Below are positions 1-10,740 of a DNA stretch of 19,944 nucleotides, in pieces (positions within the stretch are counted from its first letter, which is position 1; the number at the start of each line of letters is the position of its first letter). This stretch comes from Parachlorella kessleri (Eukaryota > Chlorophyta > Trebouxiophyceae > Chlorellales > Chlorellaceae). A program made the position numbers and the translations under genes. The notes under the pieces are model-generated. The model made no database searches. It saw only the letters and a list, made by a program, of their open reading frames with translations, and was not told where the DNA came from. Location: NCBI GenBank assembly GCA_001598975.1, contig BBXU01000826.1:1-19944 (forward strand), written 5' to 3'.

Positions 1-1824
1 CACCTTTCATGCGAGTTTCTGTCCACTTGAGAGCTTCAACTATCTGCGCAGCTGTGAGGAAGCCACCCAACTTCTGCAGGAAAAAGCCGTGCGCAACATA
101 AGAAGATTGTATGGCAAGCAACCCGCAGCGTCTGCAGCCAGGCGTCCTGGCGTGCCTGACCCTGGTGCAAGCTTTCGGGGACGACCGAAGCCTCTCATGA
201 GCTGCACTTGCTTGCTGAGTACCAGCAGTAGATCCTGGTGCGCAAGCCCTGCCCAAGTGCGGGGCCCCCAGCTGCACTGCGCCAGACCTGATCGTCAGCG
301 CCAAGTCCCAATACTTAGCTGGGCACCCAACACGCCCCACATGGCCTACCCACCTGCGCCAGCTCGATGACCGCGTTGGTGTCGGTGTTCATCTCGCGGG
401 GCACCGACCGCACAAACTGGGTGAAGCCAATCTTGAAGACACCGAACCCGCCCCCGAGCAACTTGAGCTTCTCGATGGCCCGCAGCACATCGTCCTCACT
501 TATGGGGTCTGCCTTGGAGCCGCGCCGCTTCTGCGGTGGCCAACTGAAACAGGATGGACTACATCTGGCTTGGGAGCAGGCAGGGTTGGACCATGCCCCT
601 GGAGCAGCACTAAACTGATAGCTGGGCCCCTGGGCAATCTACTGGGTCGGTTGTGGCCGGTTTGCCTGCAGGCATTCATGTCATCGTAGGCAGGTAGAGT
701 GCCTGTGAGCCGCGCAAATGTAACAGAACCTGCCAAACGAGTGAGGTCAAAAACGAAAGCCGGGTGTGGGCCACCTGTAGCTGTGCCGCATGTTTGACAA
801 CACTTTCTTTATGCCGCGATGCATGCCGACGAGACCCACCTGTACATACTTATGCAGCACAGACAGCTCCACCAGTCCTCCAGTGAAGGGTCGCAGCGTG
901 AGGCAGGCCTCTACCACCTGCAGACAGGCTGGCACGGCGGTCTTCTCTGCTAGGGATCGCAGGACGGTCCCTTTTCCAACCAGGCCAGTTGTTGCTGCCA
1001 CCAGGTCCCTGACCAAGCAGCGATTCTGGTGAAGAACCAGTGCGCTGACATGCCATGCAAGCCCTGCAAGCACACCGGGAACCTAAGCACTTTTGTGTGC
1101 CGGCTTCACTGCCACCCGCCACTGCCCATGCGTGAAGCCAGCTGACGAGGCCACTGACTGCACCCACCTCCTACTTTAGCAAGCGAGCCGCCCAGCCCTA
1201 CCTGCACCCCCAGTTCATAGTAGAAATCCCCAAACCCCAGCAGCTGTGTCCACATGCCCTTGTTGGATGACAGCGGGTCCACACCCACGTTGGCGCACAT
1301 AGCATGGAACTGCGCTCGAAACTCGGGGCTGCGCCGGATGTCCTCCCTGCATGCAAGCGACCAGGCCCTAGCTAACAGCTGGCAAGATGTGCTGCAGCCT
1401 CTCTGCTAGGTGGAGGAACTTCCAAGCTGTTCCCAGGTTGCAACCACACCTCTCCTGGGCAACAACTCCACACCTGGTCGGCGAGGCTGGAACAGTAAAG
1501 CACCCATTTTTAACTTTAGGCACACGATGCAGAGTAATGGAGGCTCTACTAAAGAAGCTGTGAATGAGCAATCACCGCACCTGTACTTCAGTGCAAACTC
1601 CTCCAGGCTGGACTTGAAAGTAGCAAGCTGCGCCTTCATCAGCTCCAGCTTGGTCTGCTGCACTTGCTCGCCCAGCGCCTTGTACTGATCCTGAAGGTCT
1701 CAGAGCAGGTGGGAGTTAACTACCTCTTACCTCAGCATCCCTGCGCCCTTTCTGGATACCACCGTGCACCCACCCTGGCCTGCACATTTCGTTGTAGCCC
1801 CTGAATGCCGGGGCGACGCCTCAT
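1..1824 (-). CDS. SNF8: SNF8/VPS22 (EAP30), ESCRT-II subunit, 3' end outside the window
   Basis: VPS22 is the central subunit of ESCRT-II, which acts on the endosome membrane in sorting ubiquitinated cargo into multivesicular bodies. Minus-strand exons, 5' to 3', are 1774-1824, 1581-1690, 1202-1346, 840-917, 354-530 and 73 down to the window edge. All have GT-AG borders, and the phases close to give 187 residues before the last exon and about 211 in all, of roughly 250 usual. The start [11 protein letters not shown] matches the conserved plant/animal N terminus. An N-terminal helical stretch ([20 protein letters not shown]) follows, then the family hallmarks [13 protein letters not shown] and [10 protein letters not shown] (about residues 72-102), then the first winged-helix domain ([32 protein letters not shown]). 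The last exon ([17 protein letters not shown]) opens the second winged helix. A GTG at positions 3-1 (minus) could be another donor, so the cut end is unresolved. The recognition is firm from aligned motifs; the splice sites are inferred from frame and homology. Confidence 0.93.
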
Positions 1825-2698
1825 GTTGCACCTATGCCCCTTAAGACTTTGTGACCGGGTGCTGCGGCTCCCCAGTCAGCAGCAGGGTCCCGGGGTCACT
1901 GTGATCATCCCTGTCGATAGAAGGCGTTCAACGTAAAGCGTAGCACGAGCTGACAATCCAAGCAATGCTTGATAACTTGCCACAGGGAGGGTCTGAAAGC
2001 TTTCGTTTGCATGAAGGGCATGCTTTGCTCATGTGGCAGGGAGAATAGGGCGCCAGATCAACAGGGGCTGGGGAACGCAGTCCCAGGAGGGTATATCTAT
2101 TCTTACACACCAATACCATGCTCTTACCGTGAGCAAATCTGCATTGTTCAGCTGCAGCCACAGTATCAAGCTGTGCAGCTTTCCTTGAAGGCAAGCTCCA
2201 AGGTATAATCCAGAGCAAAGGCTTAGGTTGTGTTAGCTTAAAGTGGCCTGATGACTGTAATATGACAGGACCTTCATTTCCAGGCGTCAGGTGCAGCCGT
2301 CAGGGTGTGTATGGGGCTGGGTGTGGCAAGATGCCAACCCAATCCATAGCAAGGCACCTGCATTGCTTCAGCTGTAGCTGCAAGGACCCACGTTCTATAA
2401 AGCCTGTAATGGTAGGTTGTGTTCACTGAATTAGGGGAGACGCTGGAAGGTGTACAGGAATGGCTGTCATAGTGGTATAATGCTGTAGTTCCCTGCATTC
2501 ACGGCGGGAAGTCCAGGACCCCGGTACGCTCAAACCTCCCCTGCCCTCCTTGGCTCTTCTCCCTCACCAGTCTCTCTGCCGACACACCAATTGGCAGCCG
2601 GGCACTGCACACATGCCACGGAGCACGTGCCACTGATACCTTGTACATTAGCTCACACTGGGCGGGCGTGTGGCCGGGGGCCGTAAGCAGGGGTGGAT
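1825..2698. promoter_or_regulatory. Divergent intergenic region between SNF8 and PUF
   Basis: These 874 bp separate the SNF8 ATG (minus) from the PUF ATG (plus), so they must hold both 5' UTRs and both promoters. A TATAAA lies at 2396-2401 on the plus strand, about 300 bp before the PUF ATG, and a TATA-like stretch lies near 2092; neither is at a position I can tie to a transcription start. The short open frames here show no recognisable protein. An in-frame TAA at 2684 precedes the proposed PUF ATG. I see no repeat or RNA gene. Confidence 0.5.
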
Positions 2699-5600
2699 AT
2701 GTTCGCCAGCAGGGGGCCAGAGCACCAGGGCCTGCCAAGCCCCAACTGGTGCGCCGCTACCCACGACGCTGCCACCGTTGTTGGGTCAGGCTGTCATGAC
2801 GGTCGGGGTTTTATGCTAGTTGTGCAGTTTTCTTCTTATAGAACATAGCATGCTGCGTGTGAGTGCAGGCGGGACCTGGACTTGAACCAGAACGTCTCGA
2901 CGCTGCTGGACGAGCTGGAAGTGCAGCAACGCCCCATCTCGGCACCACCGCACTTGGATGACCGTTGGGCAGCTCAGCTGGTGCGTATAGCTCGAGGCCG
3001 CTCAGCTCAGGATGGGGCAATGCCTGACATGCCTTGTGCAGTCGTTTTGCACCTTGTAGTGCCCCTGCCTGTGGACGGTGCCAGTGATGCCACAGGAGGA
3101 CGGACAGCAATAAGGGGAGGACCTTGCGGCATTGGCGGAACACAGGGTTTTTGTTTTGCCGTTTTGCAGGGCCAGCTGGCTGGCACCCTGCCAGAGCAGA
3201 AACTCAGTGCGCTGGCCGATATTCGGCTGGATGAGGACTACGACCGCTTCTACCATGCTCAGGTGGCCAGCGGCAAGAAGCTGCCGCCGCCGCTGGACAA
3301 CCGCACGCTGTACCAGGAGCTGCCGCACTACCAGCAGCTGCCACAGCAGGCGCAGATCAGCCCAGAGCTGGCGCACCTGCTCCAGCAGCACAGGCCCACG
3401 CCCTCTCCAGGCCCCTCAAACGGCATCCTGGCGGCGGCGGGTGCGTATTGTGTTCTGCGAGGGGCAGTTGATGGAGTATGACGGCATGTAGGAGGCGGCT
3501 GGCGCTGAAGGTTATTGGGGGCCGTGAGGCAGCCGGGGCGTCTGTGCTCGAGTACGAGCGGTCCAAACACATAGCAGACACGTTGTGGGGGCCATCGTGA
3601 AGCACGGGCCGCGGGTTGGTTGAGCGCATATGGTGTACCCAGGCAGTAATGTGTATTGCTGTGGGCCTGGCTGTGACCTGCATCAAGCAGGATCCTAACT
3701 TGCTTCCTGCTTACAGTGGTGTGCACCCGAGTTGTCTTGGTCGGGCCATGCACGATGTGATGGTGGTATGTGTGGGATGTATTTTGCCCTTCTGACTGCG
3801 GTACTCGTCTTCCCTGCCAGCCGGCCGACCCCCGTGACTGCTGCAGGGCTGGAAGGCCCCCTCGAGCGGCCGGGCTCCACGTCTGGCGTGCCCAACAGCG
3901 TACTCCAGGCACTCAGCCAGCTGTCGGTCGGCAGGCAGTCCCCCAGCCCGGCGATGCTGGCGCAGCAGCAGGCAGCCCTGAGCAATGCGGCGCTCAGCAA
4001 CCAGCTGCAGGTGGGCCAACTGCCTGGCTGGCTGGCTGGCGAGACTTGTTTGTTGGAGCTGTGGGTATTTCGAGCTTGAGGGAGTGATGGCCGGACGAGC
4101 CCTGAGAACTGCGGTAATGGTGCTGTAGCTCTTTTTGTGGTAAGCGGGAAGAAAACCGCTCTGGGCAGCATCTGGCATATGTGCACTAGCAAAGAGGTGG
4201 AGTTGTATGGGATGTTGGACAGCGGCAACACTGAAGGACCGGTCAGCAGGGCTTGTTGAAGGTACTGCACCTGTTGAGCTTGTGTTGCCTAACTGCCACA
4301 GGCGCTGGCACAGGAGGCCAACCTGGCGGCGCTGGCGGCCCCCACGCCACCCCCCATCGGTCCCTCGCCACCGCCCGTCACGCCCACCCCACCCCTGACC
4401 AACGCTGCCGTCGCCGCGGCCTTGCAAGCCGCCAACCATGCAGCGTCGATGCCGCAGCAACACATGGGTGCCCCAGCGGGCATGTCGCCAGAGTACCAGG
4501 CGGCTTACCAGGCGGCCTACCAGGCGGCGCTGCAGCAGCAAGCAGCACAGCAGCTTTTGGGGGGCCCGCATATGCAGCCCATGCAGCCGTCGCTGGCCCA
4601 CTTGATGTCCCCTTATGGCCCCGGCCAGCCCCCCATGAATGGCATGCTGGCGGCCGCAACTGCAGCGCAGCTGGCTATGGCGCCAGCATTCCTGCAGGGC
4701 AACCCTGCGGCAGCGGCGGCCGCCGCGGCAGCAGCAGCTGCTGCTGTAGCCAACCAGAACGGTGAGCCGGGGCTTTGTTTCTTTGGGTGCCACCTGCTAT
4801 GAGTTGTGGGGATGCAGGGCCTGCCGGAGAGTGGTGGCAGCGAGGCTATGTTTAGCAGACCCGCTTGGGACGATCATGATGGGAACATGGCCTGCAGTTC
4901 AAACTCCACTACAGCTCTTTGTTAATCCACTGCTTACAATCTTGACATGATTGACGTCCTTCCCAGGCGCTGGGCGCCCCCCACGGCATCACCCGCTAGA
5001 TCACCACGGGGGTCACGGAGGGCCGCACCATGGTGGGCCAGGCATGGGCGGCGGGCCCCCGAGCCACCACCACATGGACCGCATGGACCGTGACGGGATG
5101 ATGGACCGCCGCGGCGGCGGGGGCGGGCACGGCCGCGACCGCGACCGGCGGGGCGGCGGCCGCGGTGGGGGGAGGCACCACGAGGACCACCGCAGGGGCC
5201 CGCTGGGACCAAGTCGCATGGGAGGCAGGTGCGCTGGATGCGCTCTGAATACCTATAGATGTTACCTGACCGCTTTGCATGTCGGATGCGTTGGCAGCGC
5301 TTCAAGGGACAGTGGCGAGGGTAAATGGTCTCGGTTGAGGGACAGGGTCGGTGCCGCGGCAAGGTTCCTTGCAATGACCAGGCAAGTAGCGATGGAGGCT
5401 GTCGACGGGTCGGCTACCAAAGGAGAGTAGTAAACCGCCTTGTACTGCTTCTCTTCTGAGATTTGTGGTTTTCAGAGAGTGCCTTTGTAAAGGCCCCGCC
5501 CTCTTACCTCACACTTGCGTACTGGGTGTCTGCAGCCCGTCTATGGAGGAGGACGACCACCACTTTGTGTCCAAGTACCAGTCGCTGGAGGAGGTGGTGG

Positions 5601-8600
5601 GCAAGGTGATGGAGGTGGCCCAGGACCAGAACGGGTGCAGGTTCCTGCAGAAGAAGTTTGACGAGGGGGGGCCCGCCTCCATCTCGCTCGTCTTCCAGGT
5701 GAGGCACTGCCGCTGCTGCTGTTGGGGTGTTGTCGCTGTGGTGATGGCGTTGGTGGTTTGGCGGATGCTGCTTTGCGGGTTGTTTGCAGCTTGATGGAAA
5801 GTGGGGCATTGTGTGCTGGGGTGCATACCCCCTCATGATACCTTCTCCTCTCCACAGCGATCTTTCCTGTTTAGCCTTGTGAGTACCATTGATGTGTGAT
5901 GCTTGCTAAGGGTTGCATAAGGCTCCAGGACGAGGGTATTCATCACTAGGTGCGCCCCCCTTCCTCTCCTGCCGCAGGAGGTGCTGGAGCACCTGGTTGA
6001 GCTGATGATGGACCCCTTTGGCAACTACCTCATACAAAAGCTGCTTGACCGCTGCAGCGAGGAGCAGAGGCTCCAGGTGGGCAAAGCAGCAGGGCAGCAG
6101 GCTGGCCGGATGGATGGATGGCTGGCTCGGCAAGCCAGCCTGCCGGTGGGGTTGAACCCACGGCAGGCTTTGCGTTGCGTGTCAGGGTGCTGATGCTTTT
6201 GCCTTTGCAGCCAGTGAAGTGTGGCGGGGATGTGAAGGCAGTATGTGTCACTACTTGGGCTGCCCACTACGATGTGGGTGGCCATGGCTTGACGTATATG
6301 TGGTTCCCCAGCATTGAGGAAGGGACACCACCTAGAAGAGCTGGCTGGCAGGCGTCCCCTGACATACACACGCCGGCTTGGCCTGACGGCTGCTGTCTGC
6401 TGCTGCGCTATGCTGCCGCAGGTGCTGAAGCGCATTGCCGAGAACGGCGAGCTGGTGAACGTGGCGCTCAACACCCACGGCACGCGTGCAGTGCAGAAGC
6501 TCATCGAGACCCTCACCTCCCGGGAGCAGGTGGGGGGCCCTCGTGCGCTTTTGTCCGTCTGTGGGGGCGGTTTTGCAGGGCAGTTTGGCAGGTGAAGCCT
6601 GGTGGCTGGTTGTTTGGAGTGTAAAGGTGCGCTATGGGGTTTATGTGCTCGTCGCCTGATGCCTGGTGGCACAGGTGGCACAACATTGGTAGCCAGTGTG
6701 AGAGCCGCTAGGGGCACTGCTGGCTTAGGGGTTGCGGCAGACTCGCTTATATTAGCGCAGTCAATGCCAGCAGCACGGTGGGTTGTGCAAGCTGCAGTGT
6801 GGGATGCGTCTGTTGAGAGTGGTGCCCAAAATTAGTGGCCTTGCCGGTATGAAGAATCAAGCAGTTAATCCTGTTGCCTTCCTTTTGAGATGGCAGCACA
6901 GCTGCCACGCTGATTCTCCACACGAGATTTCTGACCGGCTGTTGCTTGCATACACCGTGGCATTGTCTGCATGGGCAACGCAAGTTGCTGTGCGATTCAA
7001 GTTAGCGTACATTTGGAGCAGTGCAACAAGTGCATGCTGTGCGGAGGCTGCGGTGGTCATGCTGCAAGTTCTAACCTGCAAAGAGACGGCTTTTTGCTGC
7101 TCGCTGTGTGCCTCTGCCCGCCCATTCCACACTTTGGCACCCCGCAAGCCAACCATGCCACCCGCCTCCCTGTCATCAGAAACATAGGGATTGCGTACAT
7201 GGGTGCAGCAGCACCGACCCTGACCCCAGCGCTCTGCTTGCAGGTTCAGCTGGTGGTGGACGCGCTCAAGCCCGGCGTCGTCAACCTCATTCGTGACCTC
7301 AACGGCAACCACGTGGTGCAGCGGTGCCTGCAGCGGCTGGGCCCCGAGGACTCGCAATTCATCTACGACGCCGCCGGCGCCAACTGCGTGGACATCGCCA
7401 CGCACCGGCACGGCTGCTGTGTGCTGCAGGTGTGTGCGGCCTCTCAAGCTGGCTGGGTGGGTGGTGGAGGTCCAATGGGTCAGCTGTCGGAACCTTCGTC
7501 GCTTTGGCTAGGACAGTTGCTTGCATGCTTGTGATGCGGGCACCAGGATGTTGTCATGGCAGGCAGTAGAGCTGGTGCTTCACTTCTGTGACCGCCTCAC
7601 AAAACTGTCGCAAGCAGTGCGTCTGCTCAAGTCCCTGGCCAGCTTTGGCTGTCAAGTTCTAACTGTTAAGTTCTTAACGGTCACCAAATCGCGTGCCTCC
7701 CTGCAGCGGTGCATAGACTACGCCAGCAACGTGCAGAAGCGCGAACTGGTGGAGCAGATTGCAAAGCACTCGCTGATGCTTAGCCAGGTGGGTTCACCTA
7801 GGATAGCTAGGTGAAGGTTCACTGAAGTAGTGGGTTGGAGCTCAGCAGGGAAAGGACGGGGCGAGGTCGTTCGCCTTGGGATCAGTGTGGCTGGGTGGGT
7901 TTGGTGGGTAGGTTTCACAGTCGGGCGAGCTACTTACCAGGGAAGCAACACGTATCGTTTACTGCATTGGAGGTGTTGCATTGTAGAGTACCACAAATTT
8001 GTTACATACATGTGCAAGAAACCCTCCGGAAGCGTCGCTAAGTGTACGTGTGGCCTGTTGCAGGACCCGTTTGGCAACTACGTGGTCCAGTATGTGCTGG
8101 AGCTGGGCCACCCCGAGACCTCGGCGGCGGTGATGACTAACCTCAAGGGGCACTACCCCGAGCTGGCCACACAGAAGTTTAGGTAGGTCAGGGGTGGGCG
8201 GTGCTGGCTGGGCAGCAGCTCCTCAGGGTGACGGGTGGCGGTACTGGGTTGCAGCGTGCACAGCAGCAGCACCTTTGCCACAGCCGGCATATCCAGCTGT
8301 GCTTCGCTGCATGGGCCGGGAGGGGGTCGCTCGTGTTATGCCTCTGGTAACTGGGGTGCCAGCCGGTAGGTTGTTTTTTCAGTAGCGCAGCATGCATACC
8401 TTGTGGCACGTGCGGGGGGTCTCCTCCGCCAGCTGGCACCTCACAGCGTGCTTGCGCGGTCAGGTCGCAGTGGTGCCCAGGTGGTGCCTGGACAGCTGGG
8501 CAGCTGCCCCAGCCTTGCAAAACGTCTCACCGCGGCCACCTGGTGCCCTGTGCAGCTCGAACGTGGTGGAGAAGTGCCTGAAGCTGGGTGGCGCGGGCCT

Positions 8601-9131
8601 GAACGAGCAGCGCGACGCGGTGGTGGTGGAGCTCATGGAGAGCCCCCAGCTGGGCCGCCTGCTACAGGTGACCACGGGGGCGGCTTGACCTGTCACGACC
8701 ATCGCCAGCTGGCGTTGCAGCTGTCTCAGAAGCACCAGCAGCAGCAGCAGCAGCAGTGCAAGCAGCTGGTGCCTCATGTGCCTTGGTGGGGAGGAAATGA
8801 GGTCCTGGAGCCCGGTTGGTGGGGTAGTTGGGCAACCTCAAGTGGAGGGCGGGTGCCCAGGTTGGGCTCCGCTGACATTCCCATGACATCACCCGTGTCC
8901 AGGCATGCAAATCTTCATGCATCGAGCCAGCGGTGTGCGCGAGAGGGATCAAACACCCGCCTGCCCCCCCTGCAGGACCCCTACGCCAACTACGTGATGC
9001 AGTCTGCGCTGACGGTGACCACTGCCCAGCTGCACGGCCAGCTGGTGGAGCACATCCGCCCGCACCTGCCCGCGCTGCGCGGCACGCCCCACGGCAAGCG
9101 CATCCTGGCCAAGATCAGCATCAAGATCTGA
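2699..9131 (+). CDS. Pumilio/PUF-family sequence-specific mRNA-binding protein
   Basis: PUF proteins bind UGUA-containing 3' UTR elements and repress or destabilise mRNAs in the cytoplasm. Exons: 2699-2748, 2869-2980, 3170-3440, 3847-4010, 4302-4761, 4967-5228, 5536-5698, 5978-6076, 6422-6529, 7244-7429, 7707-7787, 8064-8182, 8556-8667, 8976-9131. The sum is 2343 nt, 780 aa plus TGA, and every junction is in phase with GT-AG borders. Residues 1-439 are low-complexity: Pro/Gln/Ala-rich, with a YQAA triplet repeat (near 264-275), 13 alanines (near 335-347), and a His/Gly/Arg region (354-439). Residues about 441-780 carry eight Puf repeats: CRFLQ (474), NYLIQ (510), TRAVQ (547), NHVVQ (585), CCVLQ (621), NYVVQ (657), SNVVE (692) and NYVMQ (734). 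The start exon is the least certain part; it is supported by an upstream in-frame stop (2684), the first ATG and matching phase 2. The C-terminal domain call is very secure. Confidence 0.95.
4967..5228 (+). other. His/Gly/Arg-rich low-complexity exon of the PUF gene
   Basis: This single exon encodes PUF residues 354-439, almost entirely Gly, His, Arg, Asp, Met and Pro. It includes HHGGHGGPHHGGPGMGGG, an HMDRMDRDGMMDRR stretch and RDRDRRGGGRGGGRHH. It lies directly before the Puf repeats. RGG-type tracts commonly bind RNA and promote condensate formation, so a role in granule targeting is an inference only. Confidence 0.8.
5858..5878 (+). other. Candidate 21-nt cassette microexon in the PUF gene
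   Basis: Between PUF exons 7 and 8 there is a pyrimidine-rich acceptor ending in CACAG (5857), 21 nt open in phase 0, and a consensus donor GTGAGT (5879-5884). Inclusion would add seven residues (RSFLFSL) between the first and second Puf repeats and split the 279-nt intron into pieces of 159 and 99 nt. The Puf alignment does not need these residues, so the default model skips them. This may be chance. Confidence 0.3.
6120..6165 (+). repeat. Two adjacent inverted repeats in a PUF intron
   Basis: GGCTGGCT (6120-6127) and AGCCAGCC (6133-6140) form a perfect 8-bp stem with a 5-nt loop. A second, weaker hairpin follows, pairing around GTGGGG with CCCAC (about 6146-6160). Both lie in the intron after the second Puf repeat exon. 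No function is implied. Confidence 0.4.
8736..8756 (+). repeat. (CAG)7 microsatellite in a PUF intron
   Basis: Seven uninterrupted CAG triplets lie in the last PUF intron (8668-8975). CAG/CTG runs recur in coding parts of this window too (Gln tracts of the GT-like and RecQ genes), a habit common in GC-rich green-algal genomes. Confidence 0.9.
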
Positions 9132-9688
9132 TCCCATGCACGGCCCGCCGCCGCTGCGTCAGGGGCCTGGCGCGGTGTGTAGGAGCAGGGGCGGCGGCGG
9201 CGGCGTTGCGCTGGGCTGGGAGGTTGGCTGCAAGGGCTCCTAGATGTCCGGGAGGGTGGGGTTGCCGGGAGGCGCAGCCCTGGCTCTGCTTGGGACCGGT
9301 GGTTGGGAGGCACTGGCTACTTCCAGCCCCATCAGGGTAGGGGAAGTATCACTGAACTCTTGCCGTCTGCTGGGTGGCGGCCCCTGGCCACTAGTGCCAC
9401 TGGGCATTGAGGCAGCCAGACCAGTTTTGTTTGGGTGCTGAGCAAGGCGTGCCTGGCATGCGCTGCCTCTCGGTGTGAGTGCTTCATAGGCCTGAGTGGG
9501 TTGGGTAGGGACAGATGTAGTCAGGGAGGCACCATGCTGAGGTCAGGCTTGCCGCCCTGGGCAGGCGTGGTGGATGGTTTGTCTCGTGTCTTCCTTTTGG
9601 TCCCTGCCCTTGCTTTATCAGATTGCAGCAAGTCAGGCTTTGTTGCAGGCCTGCCGGCCGTGCAGCCTCTGCAGTTTCTCTCACTTTT

Positions 9689-9693
9689 TGTAA
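9689..9693 (+). terminator. Possible proximal PUF poly(A) signal TGTAA
   Basis: TGTAA is the typical poly(A) signal of many green algae. This copy lies about 560 nt after the PUF stop, within a T-rich context. It may be an alternative, shorter 3' end. Confidence 0.3.
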
Positions 9694-10193
9694 TGGGGCA
9701 GCAGGCGCTACTTTGTGGCCTGGCATGGAGGCGAGTATGCCTGCCGACCCTCGGTTTGCCTGTAGTAACGCCCACGTAATGTCAACACTTGTGCCTGTGC
9801 GCTTATTTTATTGTTTCTCTAGGGGTTATTCGGGTTCGGCAGGGTTTGCAGGGTGTGCTATGGGGCAGCCACCCTTCTCCCTTCCGTCCCCTGGGCTTGC
9901 TTGCCTGAACATTTTTTTGGGGAGGCGTTGTTTCCGCCGCTGTATCGAAGTGTGGTTTGCGTGTTGTTCCCTCGGCGCCACCACTGTTGTTCCAAACAAT
10001 GGTCCTATTGCATTGCTATCGGTGCTTTGCTTGTACCACCGGCAACGCCGCTGGCAGCAGCCATCAAACTGCCAGGGCAGGTTGGCATGGCTCGACGCTA
10101 AGTGCGGTGCTGTAGGAGAGCCTGTGTGTTTGGCTATGCCTTTTGATATACGTAAGAACTGGCTGTACCTCAGACACCCTGTAGACTTCCCCA

Positions 10194-10198
10194 TGTAA
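10194..10198 (+). terminator. Possible distal PUF poly(A) signal TGTAA
   Basis: A TGTAA lies about 1.06 kb after the PUF stop codon and before the eL22 3' end on the other strand. Long 3' UTRs are common in chlorophytes. Choice among the three plus-strand copies needs transcript data. Confidence 0.35.
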
Positions 10199-10666
10199 CC
10201 CCCTGGTTTGCGTAACAACCTTGTCTTTTGGCGTAGAAGCTGAGCATACAAGGCATGCTGCTCTGTCAGCTGACAGCTGATCTTAGCATGGCTGGCAGGT
10301 AGTGCGCACAGGGAGTGAGAGATGAGGTGGACTGACAAGGCTGGATGCAGAATGTCAGAGTCTTGCCTGAGTTCTGATCCAGTAGTTCTCTCCATAAGTG
10401 GTATGTGGGTTATTAACATGCTCGAAGTACAAGCTTGCCTCAAGTGCCCCAAGTTGATAGCAGACAGATGGTGTGCAATAGAGGAGAGGTAGCTCTCTGT
10501 GGCAGTGCTGGGTGCAAGGTATGCTCTGCTATATCTGGCAGGGTGGCAGGGAATGTAATAGAGTGAACTTAGGGGTGAAGCGGACTGGGCTGTATGCAAC
10601 TATGCTCTGTGTCATTGCCTCTGCTGTACTCCCATTCCCTTGGCGGCCGTTTCCTCTTCCCTGGTG

Positions 10667-10671
10667 TTACA
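10667..10671 (-). terminator. eL22 poly(A) signal TGTAA
   Basis: On the minus strand TGTAA occurs about 70 nt after the eL22 stop codon (10741-10743). A short 3' UTR fits a highly expressed ribosomal protein gene. Confidence 0.5.
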
Positions 10672-10740
10672 GAGAGCCCAACCAGCATCCGCAGCACCAC
10701 AACTCCAGCACTTGTCGGAGATCCACTCGGACGGCCATAT

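Larger units (their letters stand above)
9132..10740. other. Convergent 3' region of PUF (+) and eL22 (-)
   Basis: These 1.6 kb hold the PUF 3' UTR and the short eL22 3' UTR. No coding exon is recognisable on either strand. Open frames exist, including a 257-codon one on the minus strand (9826-10599), but none resembles a known protein or joins a neighbouring gene in phase. Three plus-strand TGTAA motifs (9689, 10194, 10554) are possible PUF poly(A) signals, giving a 3' UTR of about 0.6 to 1.4 kb. I see no full UGUANAUA Pumilio site in the likely PUF 3' UTR. Confidence 0.5.

Noticed and set aside
1340..1347. AG at 1343-1344 as the SNF8 exon 3 acceptor
   Set aside because: It breaks the frame with the preceding exon. 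The AG at 1347-1348 gives [12 protein letters not shown], matching the family.
2882..3481. Start of PUF at a TTG inside exon 2
   Set aside because: Nuclear genes rarely start at TTG, and the exon is preceded by a good acceptor (TGCAG at 2868) with an upstream ATG exon in matching phase.
6140..6165. tRNA-like T-loop sequence (GGTTGAACCC)
   Set aside because: There are no acceptor stem, anticodon arm or A box around it; it is an intronic hairpin.
9826..10599. 257-codon minus-strand open frame in the PUF 3' region
   Set aside because: The translation has no recognisable domain, low-complexity or membrane pattern, and it lies opposite a probable 3' UTR. Long open frames by chance are common at this GC content.
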